From positions 248,001 through 312,000 of the forward strand of contig NZ_ATCL01000020.1 of the NCBI RefSeq assembly GCF_000416965.1: a stretch of 64,000 nt of DNA, written 5' to 3'. Below, piece by piece: positions 33,766 through 42,815 of this stretch (positions are counted from its first letter, which is position 1; each line of letters begins with the position of its first letter). The position numbers and the translations under genes were made by a program. A model generated the notes under the pieces. It searched no databases and was not told where the DNA came from. It saw nothing but the letters and a program-made list of their open reading frames with translations. The DNA is from Exiguobacterium chiriqhucha RW-2 (GTDB lineage Bacteria; Bacillota; Bacilli; Exiguobacteriales; Exiguobacteriaceae).

Positions 33766-34380
33766 ATGAAACGGAACAGCTATATGACGGTCGGCTTGAC
33801 GGTCGCCATTCTGGTGGCAATCGGTGTGGCCTCGTACTTCTTATTCTTTAAAGAAGAGGACTTGCCCGTCATCCAAGAGCCGACCCCGTTCACGTTGACG
33901 AATGCGCTCGACGGTCAGTCGTACAATTCGGACAATGGCAAAGTCAAAATCGTCACGTTCTTCTATACGAACTGTCCGGACATCTGCCCGCTCACGTTGC
34001 GTGACTTCATGAAGCTTGAGCAAGAGTTGAAAGCGAACGACTTGTACGGGACGGACGTCGAGCTCGTCGCCATCACTGTCGACCCTGAAGTCGATACGGT
34101 GCCGGTCCTAGAGAATTACGGGGAGGCATTCCAAGCCGAACCAACGGGTTGGAAGATGTTGACCGGTGACCAGGCCGATATCGACCGCATCACGCGTCAG
34201 CTTCAATTCTATTATTCGAAAGCGAACAGCGGACTCGTCACGCATGCGACGACGATGTATATCATCGACCGTCAGCACGACGTCCGTGCGGTCGCCCAAA
34301 TGGCCACGGCAGGAGAAAAACCCGTCGATATCGAAACCATTATGGAGGACGTGTTAGTACTCGCGGCAGAAAAGGAGTGA
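33766..34380 (+). CDS. SCO1/SenC/PrrC family copper chaperone
   Basis: A 204-residue membrane-anchored thioredoxin-fold protein that in relatives loads the CuA site of subunit II. One N-terminal helix (8-27) is followed by the metal motif CPDIC (Cys70 and Cys74) and a conserved His160 in LVTHATT, the three standard ligands. VDPEVDTV and ITRQLQFYY are other family blocks. The ATG at 33766 has GAGGGGG 6 nt upstream; a GTG at 33742 overlaps ctaM. It matches the role of Bacillus YpmQ, here placed with the oxidase genes. Confidence 0.9.
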   Translation: MKRNSYMTVGLTVAILVAIGVASYFLFFKEEDLPVIQEPTPFTLTNALDGQSYNSDNGKVKIVTFFYTNCPDICPLTLRDFMKLEQELKANDLYGTDVELVAITVDPEVDTVPVLENYGEAFQAEPTGWKMLTGDQADIDRITRQLQFYYSKANSGLVTHATTMYIIDRQHDVRAVAQMATAGEKPVDIETIMEDVLVLAAEKE

Positions 34381-34385
34381 AGAAG

Positions 34386-34658
34386 ATGAATGATACGATG
34401 GCTGTCATCGGAAATGATTATTCCTATGGAGATGTGACGATCGCTGAGCGGGCGATTGAGGATTTGATTGCTTGCAGTGCAATCGAATTCGGATTGCGTG
34501 AAGTGAAGGTCGTGTCCGTCTCGAAAGAGCGATACGATTATCAAATCGTTGCACCCGTCTCACTCGTTGAGGCTGAACGCTTATATCGATACGTGCGCGA
34601 CCAGTTCGACTTGTTGCTCGGACAAGTCGATGTGACGCTCAACGTCATCGCGACATGA
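34386..34658 (+). CDS. Small protein, possibly Asp23/Gls24-related
   Basis: A 90-residue soluble protein starting MNDTMAVIGNDYSYGDVTIA. The pattern YGDVTIAERAIEDLIACSA followed by a short basic-hydrophobic strand region and an end in VDVTLNVIAT resembles a shortened Asp23/Gls24 (YloU-type) domain, but I am not certain. It begins 5 nt after the sco stop with AAAGGAG upstream, so it is the last gene of the ctaG-ctaM-sco unit. No link of Asp23 proteins with oxidase assembly is known to me. Confidence 0.5.
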   Translation: MNDTMAVIGNDYSYGDVTIAERAIEDLIACSAIEFGLREVKVVSVSKERYDYQIVAPVSLVEAERLYRYVRDQFDLLLGQVDVTLNVIAT

Positions 34659-34659
34659 C

Positions 34660-34693
34660 AAAAGGGAGGCCCTCGGCGGGTCCTCCCTTTTTC
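34660..34693 (+). terminator. Terminator of the ctaG unit
   Basis: AAAAGGGAGG and CCTCCCTTTT form a stem around CCCTCGGCGGGT, followed by T residues. Confidence 0.85.
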
Positions 34694-34738
34694 GTTTGTT
34701 GATGATGATTGTTGTCTATATTTTCCAATAACGAACTC

Positions 34739-34747
34739 TGGTATGAT
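34739..34747 (+). promoter_or_regulatory. Extended -10 for cysteine hydrolase gene
   Basis: TGGTATGAT is a TGn extended -10, about 45 nt upstream of the start at 34792. Confidence 0.45.
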
Positions 34748-34791
34748 GAAGGCAGTAGTCACGATACGCGACTCATCGAGGGGGAAATCAG

Positions 34792-35283
34792 ATGCAACAG
34801 CAAGCATTGGTCGTCATCGACATTCAAAATGACATCACGAAAAATTACAAAGCGGTCATCGACAACATCAACACATCGATCGATTGGGCGGTCGACAAGG
34901 GGATTCCCGTCGTCTATATCCGACATGAGAACTTATCCGCGGGGACAAGAACGTTCAAAACCGGGACGCGCGGGGCGGAATTAGCGCCAGATTTGAAGAT
35001 CGTGTCCGATCACGTATTCACCAAATACAAGGGCAACGCCTTGACGAGCGAGGCGTTCGCGGCGTTCATTGAACAGCATGGCATCGACACGTTCTATATC
35101 ACCGGTGCCGATGCGACCGCCTGTGTGAAGTCGACGTGTTACAATCTGCGGAAATCCGACTATACGGTCAGCGTCCTGTCGGATTGCATCACGAGCTATG
35201 ACTTGAAGAAAATCGACGACATGATCGCGTATTACGAGGGAAAGGGCTGCACCATCATCCAATCAGAGGACTTGTCGGCGTAA
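34792..35283 (+). CDS. Isochorismatase-like cysteine hydrolase
   Basis: A 163-residue single-domain hydrolase of the isochorismatase/nicotinamidase superfamily. The catalytic triad is visible: Asp10 in VVIDIQND, Lys78 in VFTKYKG and Cys111 in TGADATACV. The family hydrolyses nicotinamide, isochorismate, N-carbamoyl compounds and similar amides; the residues seen do not fix the substrate. The zinc-binding triad expected in true nicotinamidases is not evident, so I do not call pncA. GAGGGGGAAATC precedes the ATG. It is a single gene with its own promoter. Confidence 0.85.
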   Translation: MQQQALVVIDIQNDITKNYKAVIDNINTSIDWAVDKGIPVVYIRHENLSAGTRTFKTGTRGAELAPDLKIVSDHVFTKYKGNALTSEAFAAFIEQHGIDTFYITGADATACVKSTCYNLRKSDYTVSVLSDCITSYDLKKIDDMIAYYEGKGCTIIQSEDLSA

Positions 35284-35330
35284 TCTGCTCTGCCGATGCT
35301 TACCTCGGTTCGTTATATGTGTCCATAAGA

Positions 35331-35359
35331 AAAACCCCTTCGCTTATGCAAGGGGTTTT
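35331..35359. terminator. Terminator overlapping the yugN end
   Basis: AAAACCCCTT and AAGGGGTTTT form a 10-bp stem; the yugN stop codon (35344-35346) lies in the loop, so the last yugN codons are part of the hairpin. Confidence 0.85.
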
Positions 35360-35709
35360 ACTTCGAGTGTCTCAGCGAGTGCGGCTAGACGACGCTCGCA
35401 ATCACGGACGATTTCTTCTGGGAACTCTTCGTCGTACTCGACGCCGTGCGGGTAGTAATGTTTTCCGAGAATCGGTGTCAACATTTTGACGACCGCATGA
35501 CGGTCCTCGATTTGGCCTTCGATTGCATATACCGGTAAGCGAAGGTAGAACGTTTCGCCTGTCGATTGTTTCTCGTACTTCATGTCATACGTTGCACGCT
35601 CATAGTCCCAAGCGCCTTCACGGATGAAATGATGATGATCCATGATCGTCTCGAGCAAACCGAAGCGGATCTCTTTTCCCTCGATGTGGAACTGCTCAAA
35701 TTTCATCAT
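35344..35709 (-). CDS. yugN: YugN-like protein
   Basis: A 121-residue soluble protein matching the YugN family of Bacillaceae, which has a solved fold but no known function. Family blocks are FIREGAWDYERATYD, FYLRLPVYAIEG and ILGKHYYPHGVEYDEEFP. AAGGGGGATT lies directly before two adjacent ATGs (35709 and 35706), and either may be used. In Bacillus subtilis yugN is elsewhere on the chromosome, so the gene has moved relative to that order. It lies next to a second minus-strand gene with 100 bp between them. Confidence 0.88.
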   Translation of the reverse strand: MMKFEQFHIEGKEIRFGLLETIMDHHHFIREGAWDYERATYDMKYEKQSTGETFYLRLPVYAIEGQIEDRHAVVKMLTPILGKHYYPHGVEYDEEFPEEIVRDCERRLAALAETLEVKPLA

Positions 35710-35809
35710 AATCCCCCTTTTCCCTAATAAACCTCATATGTCATCATATCATATTCGAAAACGTTCTTGGAATAACGTGTGTTCAAATTGTGAAAAAAAG
35801 ATGAACGCC

Positions 35810-36565
35810 TCAAGCGCGGGGATCGAGGTATTGGGCGATCTTGTCCGAAAGCCTTACCCCGAGCGGCATGAGTCCCTCTGAGCCGAAGAAAACGTTGAAC
35901 TCTAAAATGTAAAATTCACCGTCGGCGACGATGACGTCGAAGGCCGCGTGATTGATGTGGAGCGTCTTGGCGATGTCGAGCACTTCCGCGACGACGTCTT
36001 CCGGGATATCGTCATACGAGAACTGGGCGCCTTGGGCGACGTTATTCAAGAACGCCTCGCTGACACGCCAATACGAACCGACGACTTCTTCACCGATGAC
36101 GATGATCCGCAGGTCTCGGTCGTTCGGGATGTATTGCTGGACGTAGAACGTCTCATGCTTGTCGACGTACTCGAGCCAATCCTGTTCATGCTTGATGAGC
36201 CAGACGCCTTGTCCCATCGACGACTTGGCCGTCTTGGCGACGAACGGATACTCGAACTCTTCCAAAACACGCTCGATTGTATATGGGTTTTTCCCGTAGA
36301 TGAGCGTCTTCGGGATTCGGTGCGGGAACGTTGCCTTGAAGGCGCGCGTCATCTCGATCTTATCGTGTCCGAGATGATACGTGGCCGGGGACGGGAAAAT
36401 CGGTTTGTTGAGTCCATAGATGATTGAGTTGACCATCCAATATTCAGGGAACAAGACGAGGTCGGCTGCTCTTACTTTATCGAGCTGGTCGTAATAATAT
36501 TCAGGTTTCGCATAGTCGGTTTTAATGCCGGCCGAGCGAATCATATTGAATGAGACTTTTTTCAT
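35810..36565 (-). CDS. RimK-like ATP-grasp ligase
   Basis: A 251-residue ATP-grasp protein. The N-terminal part (MKKVSFNMIRSAGIKTDYAK) precedes the ATP-grasp core. Recognisable are LGHDKIEMTRAF, PFVAKTAKSSMGQGVWLI (phosphate-binding loop), YVQQYIPNDRDLRIIVIG, and the Mg-binding end FYILEFNVFFG. RimK-type enzymes ligate an amino acid to a carboxylate on a protein or peptide; the substrate here is unknown. The start lacks a close ribosome site: the only AGGAAGTG lies about 27 nt upstream, separated from the ATG by a 14-bp palindrome. Confidence 0.8.
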   Translation of the reverse strand: MKKVSFNMIRSAGIKTDYAKPEYYYDQLDKVRAADLVLFPEYWMVNSIIYGLNKPIFPSPATYHLGHDKIEMTRAFKATFPHRIPKTLIYGKNPYTIERVLEEFEYPFVAKTAKSSMGQGVWLIKHEQDWLEYVDKHETFYVQQYIPNDRDLRIIVIGEEVVGSYWRVSEAFLNNVAQGAQFSYDDIPEDVVAEVLDIAKTLHINHAAFDVIVADGEFYILEFNVFFGSEGLMPLGVRLSDKIAQYLDPRA

Positions 36566-36569
36566 AGCG

Positions 36570-36583
36570 AGGTGCAGGTGCGC
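36570..36583. repeat. 14-bp palindrome in the ATP-grasp gene leader
   Basis: CAGGTGCGCACCTG is perfectly self-complementary and sits between the ribosome-site-like AGGAAGTG and the ATG of the minus-strand gene. It could be an operator or an RNA hairpin. Confidence 0.6.
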
Positions 36584-36695
36584 ACCTGTTCACTTCCTTT
36601 CTGGTTGGACGCTTGACAGTCACGTTCAATTATAAAGCCGATTGCTTACAGAGGGAATCAAATGTGTTAAAATCATGGCAGAAAGGGTGAAAGCC

Positions 36696-37142
36696 ATGAT
36701 TATTACTGAACAGACGATCGCCCTGCTCGATCAAACGGAATCGTTAGCCGATTTGATTGAAGCGAGCGAGTCGTTCCAAACATATATCGCCACGAAACAA
36801 GCGCGAGCCCAATCAGAGGAAGCGCGCATCGTGGAACGTGAGTTCTTGCGGATGAAAGAAGATTACGAGTACGTACAGCGGTTCGGGAAACATCACCCGG
36901 ACCACGATCGCATTAAAAAAGAGATGCATCTCGTCAAACGGCGTCTCGATGTCCAGCCAGAAGTGGCCGCATTTAAAAAAGCGGAACGCAGTTTAGATAA
37001 ACTGCTCGGGGAAGTGAGTGAGCTGTTGGCCTTCTCGGTTTCTCCAAAAATCAAAGTCCCGACCGGAAACCCGTTCTTCGACGAAGGCGGATGTTCAGGC
37101 GGAGGAAGTTGTGGAGGCGGAAGCTGTGGATGTGCCATCTGA
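36696..37142 (+). CDS. ricF: Y-complex protein RicF (YlbF)
   Basis: A 148-residue helical protein of the YlbF/YmcA family. With RicA and RicT it forms the Fe-S-containing Y-complex that in Bacillus steers RNase Y-dependent mRNA processing and, in B. subtilis, competence, biofilm and sporulation. The helical core (TIALLDQTESLADLIEASES) is followed by a Gly-rich tail with four cysteines at 133, 139, 144 and 146, the probable cluster ligands. AAAGGGTGA precedes the ATG at 36696. The DNA of this tail also provides the ribosome site and start of ylbG, with a 17-nt overlap. Confidence 0.88.
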   Translation: MIITEQTIALLDQTESLADLIEASESFQTYIATKQARAQSEEARIVEREFLRMKEDYEYVQRFGKHHPDHDRIKKEMHLVKRRLDVQPEVAAFKKAERSLDKLLGEVSELLAFSVSPKIKVPTGNPFFDEGGCSGGGSCGGGSCGCAI

Positions 37143-37389
37143 GACGTTTGAGTTGAATGGTCGAATCGGGTTCGTCGTCTACGTCCAATCGTTGAAACAA
37201 GTGAAGGCGTTGCGTCGCTATGCGAACCTGTATTACGTGTCAAAGCGGGAGAAGTACGCCTTCTTGTATACCGACCTTGATGGACATGAGGCGATTCTCG
37301 AACAAGTGAGCGCGTTGCCGTTCGTCGAAGCGGTCGTCCGCAGTGAGCGGCCGTTCGTCGCGGAAACGTATGAATCGAAGCAGAAATAA
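37126..37389 (+). CDS. ylbG: YlbG (DUF2129) small protein
   Basis: An 87-residue protein of DUF2129. NGRIGFVVYVQSLKQVK, LRRYANLYYVSKREKYAFLY and LPFVEAVVRSERP are family blocks; the function is unknown. I place the start at GTG 37126 because GGAGGCGG lies 5 nt upstream. That site is within the Gly/Cys-tail codons of ricF, so ylbG is translationally coupled to ricF. A longer frame from 37018 is antisense to nothing but lies wholly within ricF and has no ribosome site. A hairpin follows. Confidence 0.85.
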   Translation: MDVPSETFELNGRIGFVVYVQSLKQVKALRRYANLYYVSKREKYAFLYTDLDGHEAILEQVSALPFVEAVVRSERPFVAETYESKQK

Positions 37390-37393
37390 CACA

Positions 37394-37423
37394 GAGATGA
37401 AGGCGGTACCGCCTTCATCTTTT
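37394..37423 (+). terminator. Hairpin after ylbG
   Basis: AGATGAAGGCGG and CCGCCTTCATCT form a near-perfect stem centred on GGTACC, followed by TTTTG. Confidence 0.75.
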
Positions 37424-37442
37424 GTGGTGAAGGAGAACGGAT

Positions 37443-39478
<2,036 letters not shown>

Positions 39479-39500
<22 letters not shown>

Positions 39501-40609
39501 GGAGTTTGCATATGTTCGACGAGTGACCGATTTCCGAGCGGAAGGCGATACGCCTCGGTCACTCGAGCCTCGAACGCAAGATTGGGATGGTACTTGCTGA
39601 GGAGCGGTACGTCTTTTTTTATGTCCTTTAACACAGTGCGCCCGATCGTGTTGAACGCGAGCGGACGGATATACGGTACGTCGTCGAACCGTTCCGGCAA
39701 CTCGTCCTGTCGCCAATGGATGAGGATGGCGACGAGCGCGCGTTGGATGGACGTCCGGGTATAACGTCTCGTCAATAAGCGGGCGAGCGCCTGTTCGAAC
39801 GTCGGCTCGAGCCCGGCTTGAATCAAGCGGGGCGACAGCGAGCTGTCGATACCGACGAGTTGCTCAAGTACGTCTTTCGGGGTCGTCCGCAACTTATATT
39901 GAAGGACGGGCCAATAAAGTGACCAATGCGCCATCGGATTGTCCTGAAACAGCGTTCTCGTGGCGTCAGGGACGGCCCGGACCATACCTGACTCTAAGTA
40001 GTGGGCGCGCACGCCCGTGGCCGACATGACGTCTGAGACGCTCGGGTCATGGTATCCGGCCCCGAGACGGCGAATCGTGTGCAGTTCGATGGACGTCGCC
40101 GCTTTCGCGTAGTGATAGGCGAGAATGTTGTTCGGGAGCGTCAAATCAAAGTCGGGATAGAGTGACCCGAACGCCTCGCTCGACGCCTTGGCGGAAGAAC
40201 GTCCATTGTCCAACGCTTCTTTGAACGCCGTCTGATAGGCTGGAGTCGCTTCGATGTTGGCCGCCGCCGCCTGGGTAACGGCGCTGATGTCGCCGCTCTC
40301 GCTACCGAAGGACAGCGTTTGACAACGTACGCGCTCGGCGATGGCGACCGCGGCGCTCGCGAACCGGTCGGCCCGGTGCACGCCGAAACGCGTCGGGAGT
40401 TCGATGACGAGGTCGATCGCGCCCGTTTGGACGGCGGCGCGGGCCCGGCTCCATTTGTCGAAAGCTGCCGGCTCGCCGCGCTGGGTGAACTGGGCACTCA
40501 TGACGGCGATGACAGCGTCAGCGTCGGTTTCGATCCGGGCTCGTTCCGCCTGATGGAGGTGCCCGTTATGGAACGGATTGTACTCGGCAATGATGGCCGT
40601 TTTTCGCAT
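39479..40609 (-). CDS. tmcAL: tRNA-Met cytidine acetate ligase TmcAL
   Basis: A 376-residue enzyme (YlbM type) that makes N4-acetylcytidine at the wobble base of elongator tRNA-Met from acetate and ATP. The start is the nucleotidyltransferase-like IIAEYNPFHNGH with HNGH, then RGEPAAFDKWSRARAA, a D/E-rich core with LPNNILAYHYAKA and VSDVMSATGVR. AAAGGAG lies 7 nt before ATG 40609. The orientation opposite to ylbN-rpmF is the same as in Bacillus. The 3' end overlaps ylbL. Confidence 0.9.
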
Positions 40610-40709
40610 AAAATTACTCCTTTGCATTGTCGATTGGATTGGTGTAAGATGGATAAGTACGCTTTGGCAAAGCGCCGTCGTCAACTGATTTTAGTGTAAA
40701 GAAAAAACA

Positions 40710-40738
40710 TTGACAAAACAAGTTGGCCTATCTATAAT
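40710..40738 (+). promoter_or_regulatory. Consensus sigma-A promoter for yceD-rpmF
   Basis: TTGACA (40710-40715), a 17-bp spacer and TATAAT (40733-40738): a full consensus promoter. An apparent TTG start of the downstream frame at 40710 is in fact this -35 box. Confidence 0.9.
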
Positions 40739-40766
40739 TCATATTGTTGCAATTGAGGTGATTCGG

Positions 40767-41294
40767 ATGAAGTGGTCTATTGCACAGCTACTTAAGCTAC
40801 GAAACCAGGGTGACAGTTTTACCATCGATGAGATGGTCGAACTACCAGAGCTTACTCAGCTCCATCCGGATATCCGTTCGATTCGTCCGGTGCATGTGCA
40901 CGGGAATGCGTCGTTCACATCTAATCAAGTTACATTCAATCTGAAGATTCAAGGTGACCTGACGTTGCCAGATGCGCGTACGTTGGATGATGTCATTTAT
41001 GAATTCGATATTGAATCGCTCGAGCCTTTCTTTTTGGAGAATGGGCGTTATACGGAGCAATTCGATGATGTCAATTTGCCAGAAGGAAATACGATTGATC
41101 TGCGACCGATCGTAAAAGAGCTCATCATGTTAGACGTCCCAATGCAAATCTTTGGGAACGAAACAGACAAAACTCAGGTTGAAGGGGAAGGCTGGTCCGT
41201 CATTGACGAGCAGCCGGACGACCAACCAAAAATTGACCCGCGCCTCGCGGGGCTCGCTGACTTGTTCTCTAAAAAAGAGGACGAGAACGGCTAA
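40767..41294 (+). CDS. ylbN: YceD family protein (DUF177), partner of rpmF
   Basis: A 175-residue acidic protein of the YceD/YlbN family, which is almost always encoded directly before the gene for ribosomal protein L32. In E. coli and plants YceD homologs are linked to 23S rRNA processing or accumulation. It starts [16 protein letters not shown] at ATG 40767, after GAGGTGAT. The pattern [20 protein letters not shown] is typical. The C terminus ([14 protein letters not shown]) is a short conserved helix. It lies behind a consensus promoter, 22 bp before rpmF. Confidence 0.9.
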
Positions 41295-41316
41295 CTTTTC
41301 AAGGAGGTGGACAACG

Positions 41317-41490
41317 ATGGCAGTACCATTCCGTAGAACGTCGAAAACTCGCAAACGTCTTCGTCGTACTCACTTCAAACTCAACGTACCTGGTATGAAC
41401 GAGTGCCCGAACTGTGGCGAAATGAAGCTTTCTCACCGTGTATGCAAATCTTGCGGACACTACAACGGTAAAGAAGTAACAAGCAAATAA
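41317..41490 (+). CDS. rpmF: Ribosomal protein L32
   Basis: A 57-residue basic protein of the large ribosomal subunit. The sequence begins [19 protein letters not shown] and carries a zinc ribbon with C30, C33, C43 and C46 (CPNC, CKSC), so it is the zinc-binding (C+) form. Its ribosome site AAGGAGGTGG is near-ideal. It is co-transcribed with ylbN and ended by a strong terminator. Confidence 0.97.
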
Positions 41491-41494
41491 TGCG

Positions 41495-41532
41495 AAAAGA
41501 AGCGGTCTCCTCGGAGGCCGCTTCTTTTTTTA
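41495..41532 (+). terminator. rpmF terminator
   Basis: AAAAGAAGCGG and CCGCTTCTTTT form a stem with an inner CTCC/GGAG pairing, followed by T residues. Confidence 0.9.
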
Positions 41533-41535
41533 TTT

Positions 41536-41565
41536 TTGGGTCGTGGAAACAGATTGTGGTAAACT
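41536..41565 (+). promoter_or_regulatory. Probable panE promoter
   Basis: TTGGGT (41536-41541), an 18-bp spacer and TAAACT (41560-41565) preceded by TG, directly after the rpmF terminator. Confidence 0.5.
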
Positions 41566-41598
41566 TTTCAGTGCAGACTAGACGTGGAGGGATGGCCA

Positions 41599-42438
41599 AT
41601 GAAGCCGATTAAACGAATTGGGATTATCGGGAACGGCGCCGTCGGCATGTTGATGGCTTCGCTGTTCGAACCGGACTATACGGTGACGCTCTATGGCCGT
41701 GTCGACGAGGCATCGACTGTGACGATCGAACGTACCGGCGTCACGCAGGGAACGGTTCAGGTTCGCCTCTGTCCGGTGACGAAAATCATTGAGACGGAGC
41801 AGGACGTGTTCTTTGTGACGACGAAAGCGCATCAGGTCGAGGTGGCGACGGAACGATTGTCCGGCGACGTACCCGTATTCATCTGTTCGAACGGAATCGC
41901 GCATCTCGACTATGCACGTACGAAAGGATTCCACCTCGGTGTGGTCGAACATGGTGTGAGCCGCGATGGCCATCGGCTTCAGCATACCGGGCTCGGGCGC
42001 ATCCGCATCGGCAGCCTCGGCTCGCTCGAAGAGATGTCGTTCAACGCGTCACCGCTCACTGTCGTCTGGGAGACGGATATCGAACAAGTCGTCACCGAGA
42101 AACTATTCGCCAACGCAATCATCAATCCGATTACGGCGCTCTGCCGTGTCGAGAACGGCGCGGTCGCCATACCGCCTTGCCGCGATATCGCGACGGCGAT
42201 TTACGAAGAACTGACGATGTTGTTCGACCGTCACGTCCCGTATACATATATCGACACGATTATCGACAAGACGGCACACAATCGTTCTTCGATGCTACGT
42301 GACATCGAGGCGGGGCGCCAGACCGAGGTCGACGCCATCTTGACGCCGCTCTTGAAACGGGCCGACGAACGAGGCGTCACATTGACCGTCATTCCGGTCA
42401 TGCAAAAATTAATTTTAGGAGCGAGCGTATCGTGCTAG
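41599..42438 (+). CDS. panE: 2-dehydropantoate 2-reductase (ketopantoate reductase)
   Basis: NADPH-dependent reductase of pantothenate synthesis, corresponding to Bacillus YlbQ. The 279-residue protein has the Rossmann start RIGIIGNGAVGMLMAS, the TTKAHQVE segment, EHGVSRDGHRLQHTGLG and NAIINPITALCRV with a conserved Asn, then SSMLRDIEAGRQTEVD. GGAGGGA precedes the ATG at 41599; GTG 41584 is in frame but lies on that site. The next gene overlaps its stop. With coaD (38.0 kb) it puts two coenzyme A synthesis steps in this region. Confidence 0.92.
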   Translation: MKPIKRIGIIGNGAVGMLMASLFEPDYTVTLYGRVDEASTVTIERTGVTQGTVQVRLCPVTKIIETEQDVFFVTTKAHQVEVATERLSGDVPVFICSNGIAHLDYARTKGFHLGVVEHGVSRDGHRLQHTGLGRIRIGSLGSLEEMSFNASPLTVVWETDIEQVVTEKLFANAIINPITALCRVENGAVAIPPCRDIATAIYEELTMLFDRHVPYTYIDTIIDKTAHNRSSMLRDIEAGRQTEVDAILTPLLKRADERGVTLTVIPVMQKLILGASVSC

Positions 42439-42791
42439 TGTATATCGTTTCATTTCCACTCGTCATTTGGTTTATGGTGTATATGATACTTAGAAAAATT
42501 ATGCCGAAATCGGTTAATACGTTCAAACTCGCCTGTGACGCCGGCGTGATCCTTTGGTTTTATGCATGTGCGGTTCTGCTCGAAGCGATTGTCGGGATCG
42601 ATTTGATCTGGCTGTTGCTTGCGGTCTGTGCCGCCATCTTCCCGGCCAACGCGATTTGGCAACGGATTCGCCATGAGGATGTCGTCTATTCGAAGATGTT
42701 CGTGCACGGGTGGCGTTTGTTGTTTTTAGTGCTCGTCCCGGCCCACATCGTCTTGTTTACGATCGGCATCGCACGAGAGATGATGTATTAA
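42432..42791 (+). CDS. DUF3397 membrane protein
   Basis: A 119-residue protein with four hydrophobic segments and a short basic loop (IRHEDVVYSKMF) before the last one. It resembles the DUF3397 family found in Bacillales immediately before bshC; no function is known. The GTG start at 42432 lies within the last codons of panE, with AGGAG 10 nt upstream, so it is co-translated with panE. Its end is 24 bp before bshC. Confidence 0.75.
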   Translation: MLVYIVSFPLVIWFMVYMILRKIMPKSVNTFKLACDAGVILWFYACAVLLEAIVGIDLIWLLLAVCAAIFPANAIWQRIRHEDVVYSKMFVHGWRLLFLVLVPAHIVLFTIGIAREMMY

Positions 42792-42815
42792 TCGTTTGAA
42801 AGGAAGTCGTTATAC

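Noticed and set aside
36600-36635. TTGACA followed by TATAAA upstream of ricF
   Set aside because: Spacing is only about 12 bp, too short for a sigma-A promoter.
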